DNA of 12,807 nucleotides from JBGSOV01 sp964558715 (GTDB taxonomy: Bacteria > Patescibacteriota > Gracilibacteria > CAIRYL01 > GCA-016699755). This document shows positions 1 through 4,807 of the stretch, piece by piece. Below the pieces are notes generated by a model. The model saw only the letters and a program-made list of their open reading frames with translations, did no database searches and had not been told where the DNA came from. Each line of letters begins with the position of its first letter. Position 1 is the stretch's first letter. The stretch is taken from the NCBI GenBank assembly GCA_964558715.1, contig CAZLFD010000043.1, positions 1-12,807 on the forward strand, read 5' to 3'. The translations under genes were made by a program, and so were the position numbers.

Positions 1-59
1 TAAGGGCGGGGAAAGGGGGAAGGTGCCATTAATGTTTATTTGTGCAACAAGACCGATTG

Positions 60-71
60 TAATCATGATTA
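60..71. repeat. 12-bp perfect palindrome downstream of dnaA
   Basis: TAATCATGATTA reads the same on both strands. It lies in the short non-coding tail after the dnaA stop and overlaps the -10-like hexamer at 68-73, so it could be a small operator for a leftward gene beyond the window edge. A 12-base AT-rich palindrome can also arise by chance. The sequence is certain; any function is a guess. Confidence 0.35.
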
Positions 72-73
72 TA
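68..73 (-). promoter_or_regulatory. possible -10 element for a leftward gene off the left edge
   Basis: On the minus strand this reads TATAAT, a perfect -10 hexamer. The position 17 bases upstream (91-96) reads GAATAG, so there is no good -35 box. The predicted start near position 61 would be about 30 bases before a minus-strand ATG at 29-27, which opens nine codons (M-A-P-S-P-F-P-R-P) without a stop before the window ends. Similar short leaders are predicted for gyrA and for the cassette ending at 9933. The gene itself cannot be identified; dnaN is a common dnaA neighbour, but nothing here shows it. Confidence 0.2.
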
Positions 74-101
74 CTCAAACGCATCCGATTCTATTCACTG
101 A

Positions 102-1538
102 TCAAAAGCCCAATTTCTTGCGGAGTTCATTCGACTGCCGCCAAAACTCGGTGCTTAATTTGCGGTTTTTTTCTACTCGCCGAATTCCTGCCAATACGGA
201 GGTGTGGTCGCGGCCACCGAAGTAATTGCCGATTTTCTGCATCGGCAGTTTGAGTTTTTTATGAGCGATCCACATCGCCAGTTGGCGTGGTACTACATAT
301 TCTCGCAAGCGGCTGCCAGATTTAAGCTTTTCAAGGGGAACATCGAAAAACTCTGCCGTGCGTTGGGCGATTTCTTCAATAGTACTGGCTTGCTCTGAAT
401 CGGCCAGTTCTTGCGCATCGAATTCATCACGCAATAAATGATTACGCTGTTTGATGATCTGCATGACATGCGCTTGGTTTGGCTGCAGACCCTGAAGCTC
501 AAAATGCGCTTTCATCTGGTTGAATACCCCGATCAGTTCGCGGATTGAACCGCAAAGATTTTCGGCTGTATAATCGAGAATCTTTTCTGGAAATTTGATC
601 TGCGCCTCTTCCATTTTTGTCTGGAGAATAGCGAGGCGCGTCTCGAAATCTGGCGCCTGAATATCAGCTATCATGCCCATTGAAAAGCGCGAGACGAGGC
701 GCTCTTCAAGCCCGCCGAGATCGCCGGGCGGGCGGTCAGATGAAAAGATGATCTGCTTACCCGCCAGATGAAGATCGTTAAAGACATGAAAGAGTATTTC
801 TTGGGTACGCTCTTTACCAGCCAAAAATTGGACATCGTCGAGAATAAAGACATCGTTCGTGCGATATTTTTCACGGATTTTATCGCCTTTGCCGGTGCGC
901 ACCGCATTCACAACTTCATCGATAAAGTTTTGTGTCGACATAAGAAAGATCGACGCATCGGGGTTTTCTTCGGCGACTTTATTGCCGATGGCGTGGAGAA
1001 GATGAGTTTTGCCAAGACCGACACCACCAAAAATAAAAAGTGGTGAATATTTTGTGCCCGGTTCGCGCGCCACAGCAGTAGCAGCAGCATGCGCGAGTAC
1101 ATTGTTATCGCCGACAATAAAGTTGTCGAACGTGAAGTCGGGATTTAAAAAGCGCCGTGCAAAGCCGATCTGGTCGCGTGAGATAACGTATTTTGTTGGC
1201 GTTTCAGGTGTTTGAGCTTTTGGCTTTTTTGTCGCCACGATATCATCTTTACTAAGAATGGTGCGCGGGTCGAATTCAGAATGTTCTTCGAGCGTGCCAT
1301 CGACGACAAACTCCACCTCGTGGCATTCGGGCCATACATCTCGCGCGGCAACGAGGATGGGATTTTTCGCGTTTTGCTCAACCCATCCACGAAAAAACTC
1401 CCGCGGGATTCCCACAGTAAGGATGTTTCTTTCGTAACGCAAAATGGCGGTTTTTTGAAAATACGTCAGCACGTGGGCTTTGCTAAGAGATCGGCTCGCC
1501 GACCTCGCAATCCGTCGCCATTCGTCGGTCAAAATCAT
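102..1538 (-). CDS. dnaA: Chromosomal replication initiator protein DnaA
   Basis: DnaA is the AAA+ ATPase that binds DnaA boxes, melts the origin and helps load the replicative helicase. The 478-residue length is normal. Domain I covers about residues 1-85. A low-complexity Lys/Pro/Thr linker follows at about 100-118. The AAA+ domain has a Walker A motif GGVGLGKTH (171-179), Walker B FILDD (231-235), an arginine-finger box with SRF (283-285), and sensor II SIREL (331-335). The C-terminal DNA-binding domain carries the signature GGRDHTSVL (441-449), close to the family GGRDHTTV. The ATG overlaps the trxB stop in an ATGA junction, which suggests translational coupling and fixes the start. No Shine-Dalgarno is visible. 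dnaN does not lie upstream; it could be off the left edge. I see no exact TTATNCACA box in the flanking non-coding DNA. Identification is secure. Confidence 0.97.
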   Translation of the reverse strand: MILTDEWRRIARSASRSLSKAHVLTYFQKTAILRYERNILTVGIPREFFRGWVEQNAKNPILVAARDVWPECHEVEFVVDGTLEEHSEFDPRTILSKDDIVATKKPKAQTPETPTKYVISRDQIGFARRFLNPDFTFDNFIVGDNNVLAHAAATAVAREPGTKYSPLFIFGGVGLGKTHLLHAIGNKVAEENPDASIFLMSTQNFIDEVVNAVRTGKGDKIREKYRTNDVFILDDVQFLAGKERTQEILFHVFNDLHLAGKQIIFSSDRPPGDLGGLEERLVSRFSMGMIADIQAPDFETRLAILQTKMEEAQIKFPEKILDYTAENLCGSIRELIGVFNQMKAHFELQGLQPNQAHVMQIIKQRNHLLRDEFDAQELADSEQASTIEEIAQRTAEFFDVPLEKLKSGSRLREYVVPRQLAMWIAHKKLKLPMQKIGNYFGGRDHTSVLAGIRRVEKNRKLSTEFWRQSNELRKKLGF

Positions 1539-2437
1539 GACTGCTGAAAAATCTCGTAGGCAGCCTTGGCAGCAATAGCACCTTCGCCCACAGCGGTAGC
1601 GGTCTGAGCGAATTTTTCACTGCCAGTCGAATTGTCTCCGGCGGCTAAAACACCCGGAACATTCGTGCGCTGACCCGAGTCTACTACGATGTATCCCTCG
1701 TTGTCGAGTTCAATTCCTAAGTCTTTGGCAAGCGCGGTTTCAGGGTTGGCACCGATTTCAATAAAAAGGCCTTGAATCTCGCGCTGTTCGCCAGTATTTA
1801 AATCGACATGCGAGACTTTTTTGTCACCATGTACTTCAGTGATCGAGGTTTCACGTTCAATTTTTACCTTGGGATTATTCTCTAGTTTTTTTACGAGCAC
1901 GGCATCAGCGCGAAAAACATCGCGACGGATAAAAATGTGTACCGAGTTACAGATATCTGCCAAGTATAAAGCCGCTTCTACCGCGGCATTCCCACCGCCC
2001 ACCACGCCGACATCGAGGCCTTTATAAAACATACCATCGCAAGTAGCACAGTACGTAACACCTTTTCCGTAGAATTCTTCTTCGCCAGGAACACCGAGCT
2101 TGCGGCGGCGGGTACCGGTTGAAAGCAAAAGGATTTTGCCTTCATGTGCTCCGGTTATAGAGCAGTGAGCGCGAAATCCGCCATCGACTTTTTCGAGCTT
2201 TTCGACGGTGTCGTAAACAATTTCGGCGCCGTTTTCGGTAATCTGCTCGATCATGATGGTCGCCAATTCTTGGCCGGTGATATGTTTGTACCCAAGGTAG
2301 TTTTCAACTTCACCACTTAAAAATACCTGCCCACCCGGCTGTGCACCTATGAGTTTAACATCCATACTATAGCGCGTGCAGTAAAGTGAGCAATTATAGG
2401 CCGCCGGCCCAAGGCCAACGATAAGCAGGTCATGCAT
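1535..2437 (-). CDS. trxB: Thioredoxin reductase (NADPH, FAD-dependent)
   Basis: The enzyme passes electrons from NADPH through FAD and a redox-active disulfide to thioredoxin in the cytoplasm. The 300 residues match the low-molecular-weight bacterial family (about 300-320). Visible parts are the N-terminal FAD motif GLGPAA (8-13), GGQ (35-37), the redox pair CATC followed by DG (130-135), the NADPH motif GGGNAA (147-152), the NADPH-phosphate-binding arginine pair RRD (171-173), and the C-terminal FAD motif AAGD (265-268). In E. coli TrxB a histidine precedes the arginine pair; here it is isoleucine. The reading frame continues upstream to a TTG at 2488, but the ATG at 2437 puts the FAD motif at the usual distance from the start. 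The TGA stop overlaps the dnaA ATG by four bases. A thioredoxin-like or ferredoxin/flavodoxin-dependent relative is possible, but the CATC motif favours TrxB. Confidence 0.95.
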   Translation of the reverse strand: MHDLLIVGLGPAAYNCSLYCTRYSMDVKLIGAQPGGQVFLSGEVENYLGYKHITGQELATIMIEQITENGAEIVYDTVEKLEKVDGGFRAHCSITGAHEGKILLLSTGTRRRKLGVPGEEEFYGKGVTYCATCDGMFYKGLDVGVVGGGNAAVEAALYLADICNSVHIFIRRDVFRADAVLVKKLENNPKVKIERETSITEVHGDKKVSHVDLNTGEQREIQGLFIEIGANPETALAKDLGIELDNEGYIVVDSGQRTNVPGVLAAGDNSTGSEKFAQTATAVGEGAIAAKAAYEIFQQS

Positions 2438-2471
2438 AGGAGTAGGAAAAAAGAATGCTATTCGTATCGGG

Positions 2472-2477
2472 CTTATA
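2472..2477 (-). promoter_or_regulatory. possible -10 element for the trxB-dnaA operon
   Basis: The minus strand reads TATAAG (5 of 6 matches to TATAAT) about 35 bases before the chosen trxB start. No convincing -35 box lies 16-18 bases upstream. The 98-base gap between trxB and the relic (2438-2535) is the only place for a promoter close to this operon, and this is its best candidate. Transcription could also read through from farther upstream. Confidence 0.25.
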
Positions 2478-2535
2478 TTCTGCCACAAGGGTTGTTTTTT
2501 TGCTAGTAGCGAAAGTAATCGCAGCTACAGGGAAA

Positions 2536-3140
2536 TCATTGTGAAAAGACATCAAATACTACAGCTTCATCAAATAAAGCTACTGATTTGTGTGCACAAA
2601 AATCCAATGGAACCCGATAGCGAGTATTGAGATGCACCCTGGGGCGTCCTGGGTTTGTTAGTGGAAATCGATTTACCGCCCAACCCTTAACGATTTCAAA
2701 AAAAGGCATGGCCATTAGCTCATGAGTAATGTCTCCCGGATTACTAAAATGTAATCGACATACATCCTCCTCATCCATTCGCACCGGCCAAATTTCTGCC
2801 TCAACCTCCGTAAGATTTGTGTGAACCCCCAATCCAACAATCGACGAGCAAGAATTGGCTTATCAATAATCCCAGTACAATCAAATTTGATAACTCACAT
2901 AATACTTTTGTAAATATAAATCCAAGTCATGGCCTGTGAGTTCTTTTGAGTAACAGAAAGCCATGTAGCATTAGCTCGACATCCTCATCAAGCTGGCGAA
3001 ATTCAGAGCGTGAAAAATAGTCCCCACAGAGATCATTCCATTCTGGTGAATGTAAATCTGCATTAACAAAACATAGTTGCCAGCGATGCAGATTTTTCTG
3101 TGTATGAAGAATATAGAATTCGAAAAAACCTAAGCCTCAT
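2536..3140 (-). pseudogene. Frameshifted relic of an unrecognised protein gene (about 200 codons)
   Basis: Read leftward, protein-like sequence runs through this stretch but changes frame about four times. An ATG at 3140 opens with MRLRFF. After a run of six T (3123-3128) the frame moves to one containing LHRWQLCFVNADLHSPEW. Near a run of four A on the coding strand (2944-2947) it moves to GHDLDLYLQKYYVSYQ. Near 2884-2889 it moves to IIDKPILARRLLDWGF. Near 2811-2814 it moves to the last open piece, TEVEAEIWPVRMDEEDV to VFDVFSQ, ending at a TGA at 2536. Each break falls where one piece leads naturally into the next, and two sit at homopolymers, as expected of a decaying gene. The pieces use more A/T-rich codons than the neighbouring genes, hinting at foreign origin. 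The last 98 codons could be read alone from a TTG at 2832, but the matching upstream pieces make that unlikely to be the true start. I do not recognise the family. Clustered sequencing errors are the alternative, but neighbouring genes are all intact. Confidence 0.7.
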
Positions 3141-3190
3141 TCTGAAAATTACCGATTTTGTCTGCGTGCGTAAAAGGAAATGTAAGTTGC

Positions 3191-3219
3191 TTTACATAAA
3201 AGATAATCGATTGTGTAAT
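3191..3219 (+). promoter_or_regulatory. promoter-like pair pointing right, antisense to the Nudix operon
   Basis: TTTACA (3191-3196) and TGTAAT (3214-3219) each match the sigma-70 consensus at 5 of 6 positions and are separated by 17 bases. No rightward gene follows; transcription from here would run antisense into the Nudix gene. The region is very AT-rich, so a chance match is quite possible. Confidence 0.3.
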
Positions 3220-3250
3220 TATAAATTTTATATATTTTTGTAAACACAAT
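3210..3250. repeat. Nested AT-rich inverted repeat between the Nudix gene and the relic
   Basis: ATTGTGT at 3210-3216 is repeated inverted as ACACAAT at 3244-3250. The 27-base interval contains a second, 13-base palindrome, TATAAATTTTATA (3220-3232). It lies just after the Nudix stop. No T-run follows the right-hand arm in the direction of transcription, so it is not a typical intrinsic terminator. On the minus strand the interval contains TTTACA (3244-3239) and TATAAT (3223-3218), 15 bases apart, a poorly spaced promoter facing the relic. An old operator flanking that promoter is one possible reading. The repeat is visible in the sequence; its role is unknown. Confidence 0.45.
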
Positions 3251-3262
3251 AGCTTATGTTTT

Positions 3263-3823
3263 TTACGTCTTTTTTATACTGCAATTCTGCGCAAACAACA
3301 AAGCCGTCAATGCTGCTACAGCGGATTTTGTTTCGGAATCGCAGAGCAGTGAGGCGGCAGCTTCGAGATCTGGAACTGTAAATGTCTCGATTTGTTCACC
3401 GCCCTCGAGTTCCTGATCTTGGATTTTCTTCGTACCCTCAGCCAAATAGATATGATAGCGCATCGTAGAGCCAGACGGATTGGCAAAAGTGGTTCCCAGA
3501 TGTTCCCAGGTTTCTGCGGTATACCCGGTCTCTTCCAATAACTCTCGCTTTGCGGCAGTAAGTGGCTCTTCCCCTTCATCAATCAGGCCGGCGCAAAATT
3601 CAGTCACCACTTCCCCCGCGCCATGCTTATAATTATGTTGGAGAAGAATATTGCCATTCGCCAAAACCGGCACCACAATCACCGCATCGGTCGTATGCGT
3701 AATATACCAATCGGCTGTTTCGCCATTCGGCAAGCGCACAAGCTGTTTTTCGACTGGCAGCCAACGGTTTTCGAGAATGCGCTCGCTCTTGAGTATCTCG
3801 AATTTTCGCATCGGTTCAGTCAT
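3263..3823 (-). CDS. Nudix hydrolase, ADP-ribose pyrophosphatase-like
   Basis: Nudix enzymes hydrolyse nucleoside diphosphates linked to another group; members with this layout often cleave ADP-ribose or similar nucleotide sugars. The 186-residue protein has a complete Nudix box at 79-101, fitting GX5EX7REUXEEXGU, with the metal-binding core RELLEETG (93-100). The flanking sequence NYKHGAGEVVTEFCAGLIDE (64-83) and the NPSG downstream (116-119) resemble the ADP-ribose pyrophosphatase (NudF/YqkG-like) group, but the substrate cannot be read from sequence. The ATG at 3823 overlaps the stop of the upstream membrane-protein gene by 8 bases. An in-frame GTG at 3844 and an ATG at 3811 are alternatives. 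It is the last gene of a three-gene leftward operon and ends in TAA. Confidence 0.9.
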   Translation of the reverse strand: MTEPMRKFEILKSERILENRWLPVEKQLVRLPNGETADWYITHTTDAVIVVPVLANGNILLQHNYKHGAGEVVTEFCAGLIDEGEEPLTAAKRELLEETGYTAETWEHLGTTFANPSGSTMRYHIYLAEGTKKIQDQELEGGEQIETFTVPDLEAAASLLCDSETKSAVAALTALLFAQNCSIKKT

Positions 3824-4115
3824 AGATGATTTTGAGAAAGGCACCCACCAAAATCACAAATAAGGTGACCGGGAAGAGGAAAATCGTCACCAAAGCTGAA
3901 AACCAGAACGGAATCGTGTATTGTTTCGGGTGGACCATATTCAAAAGATACACCAGGCTTGATGAAAACCAATTCACGTACATCACCGCCGCAAAAACAA
4001 CGAGTAAAACAATCCAAACGATAAGCCCAAAAAGCAGTTGCAAGGGATTACTGCCACCCTTTTTGTTGTTAAAGTGGGGGAATTCCCGCTCGATGATGAC
4101 TTCATTATTTTTCAT
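3816..4115 (-). CDS. Small membrane protein with two predicted helices, unknown function
   Basis: This 99-residue protein has a charged N-terminus (1-24) and two hydrophobic segments at about 26-47 and 70-95. The short loop between them is mildly polar (NMVHPKQY). I see no signal-peptidase site, metal-binding cysteines or recognisable domain, and do not recognise the family. The ATG overlaps the stop of the flavin-reductase-like gene in an ATGA junction, and its own TGA overlaps the Nudix start, so all three are probably translated in a coupled way from one mRNA. A very short cytoplasmic C-terminus (KIIYD) follows the second helix. The composition and clean operon position support a real gene. 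Confidence 0.75.
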   Translation of the reverse strand: MKNNEVIIEREFPHFNNKKGGSNPLQLLFGLIVWIVLLVVFAAVMYVNWFSSSLVYLLNMVHPKQYTIPFWFSALVTIFLFPVTLFVILVGAFLKIIYD

Positions 4116-4651
4116 GCCTCGGGAAGAAGGGAAGAACGAAAGACCTGCGGCTCGGAGTGCGAAGCATAGTACCCTTTGCCGAGAAAAAGTGGCAATCGCA
4201 CGTCAGCAGGATACTCGCGGTCTTTACGTATGTGCAAGGCGACTACATCGGCAAAAAAGGCAAAATGGTCGTGTACTTCTTTTGCCTCGAATACTTTACA
4301 CTCGAATATCGCGAACGATTGTTCGATGAGTGGTGATGCGATTGCAGATGCGGATTTCTGGGTAAATCCGGTTTTCTGCCACTTGTTCTCGTGTTCTCCA
4401 TACACTCGACCGGAGTAGTCGATGGCATCGAGATGCGAATCATCCAAAAAATTGATCGCATACTCCCCTGTTTCTAAAATCGTGTTGGCAGTTGTAGATT
4501 TTTTGGACAGTGAAACCATATAGGTGAATGGATTCGTGGAGATGGGAGATTGGCGCGATGCGGCGCAATAGTGATCGCCACTGCCGACCAGACACACCGC
4601 ACGCGGCTGAAAAGGGATTTTTGCAGGGAACTCGGTATAGGTTTGCCACAT
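4112..4651 (-). CDS. Flavin reductase-like, FMN-binding split-barrel protein
   Basis: The 179 residues fit the flavin reductase-like domain family (FMN-binding split barrel; includes flavoredoxin and small NAD(P)H:flavin oxidoreductases). Supporting features are the N-terminal strand RAVCLVGSGDH (17-27), the segment SPISTNPFTYMVSLSKKS (35-52) that matches the family's 'S..s.NPP.....' FMN phosphate-binding region, the helix TTANTILETGEYAINFL (53-69), and the barrel strands FAIFECKVFEAKEV (113-126). Such proteins bind FMN and move electrons, but the donor and partner cannot be deduced. The gene heads a tight operon with a membrane protein and a Nudix hydrolase. The start at 4651 (MWQ) fits the domain; no Shine-Dalgarno is present. 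The family call is good, the exact reaction unknown. Confidence 0.8.
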   Translation of the reverse strand: MWQTYTEFPAKIPFQPRAVCLVGSGDHYCAASRQSPISTNPFTYMVSLSKKSTTANTILETGEYAINFLDDSHLDAIDYSGRVYGEHENKWQKTGFTQKSASAIASPLIEQSFAIFECKVFEAKEVHDHFAFFADVVALHIRKDREYPADVRLPLFLGKGYYASHSEPQVFRSSLLPEA

Positions 4652-4676
4652 GGTTTACAGAAAAGTTTCACGGAAA

Positions 4677-4706
4677 ATTCTAGCGATTTTTAGGCATTAA
4701 TGGAAA
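4677..4706 (-). promoter_or_regulatory. candidate promoter for the flavin reductase-Nudix operon
   Basis: On the minus strand TTTCCA (4706-4701) and TAGAAT (4682-4677) are 18 bases apart. The -10 matches 5 of 6 consensus positions and the -35 matches 4 of 6. The start would fall about 20 bases before the operon's first ATG. It is one of two back-to-back promoters in the gap before gyrA. Confidence 0.35.
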
Positions 4707-4717
4707 TGAAACAACTC

Positions 4718-4737
4718 TGATTCCCAATTCCGAATCA
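4718..4737. promoter_or_regulatory. inverted repeat between the divergent promoters
   Basis: TGATTC at 4718-4723 is mirrored by GAATCA at 4732-4737 with an 8-base centre. It lies midway between the candidate -35 boxes of the leftward operon and of gyrA, where a regulator could affect both. Six-base arms are short and may be chance. Confidence 0.25.
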
Positions 4738-4749
4738 TACTTATTTCGC

Positions 4750-4778
4750 TTGAACTTTCCTGCATTTCTCGGCACAAT
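4750..4778 (+). promoter_or_regulatory. candidate gyrA promoter
   Basis: TTGAAC (4750-4755) and CACAAT (4773-4778) are separated by exactly 17 bases. Each matches 4 of 6 consensus positions. The predicted start near 4785 would give a leader of about 23 bases with no Shine-Dalgarno sequence. Confidence 0.35.
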
Positions 4779-4807
4779 ACGTGGGAAATTTCTGCCTCTG
4801 ATTAACG

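Noticed and set aside
1..101. Replication origin next to dnaA
   Set aside because: No exact TTATNCACA boxes or AT-rich 13-mer cluster are visible here or at 2438-3262.
2536..2832. Stand-alone 98-aa gene starting at TTG
   Set aside because: It lacks a good start and is the last piece of the frameshifted relic, whose earlier pieces lie directly upstream in other frames.
3826..4329. 167-codon rightward open frame
   Set aside because: It is antisense to the membrane-protein and flavin reductase genes, which have better family or operon support; its composition is not protein-like.
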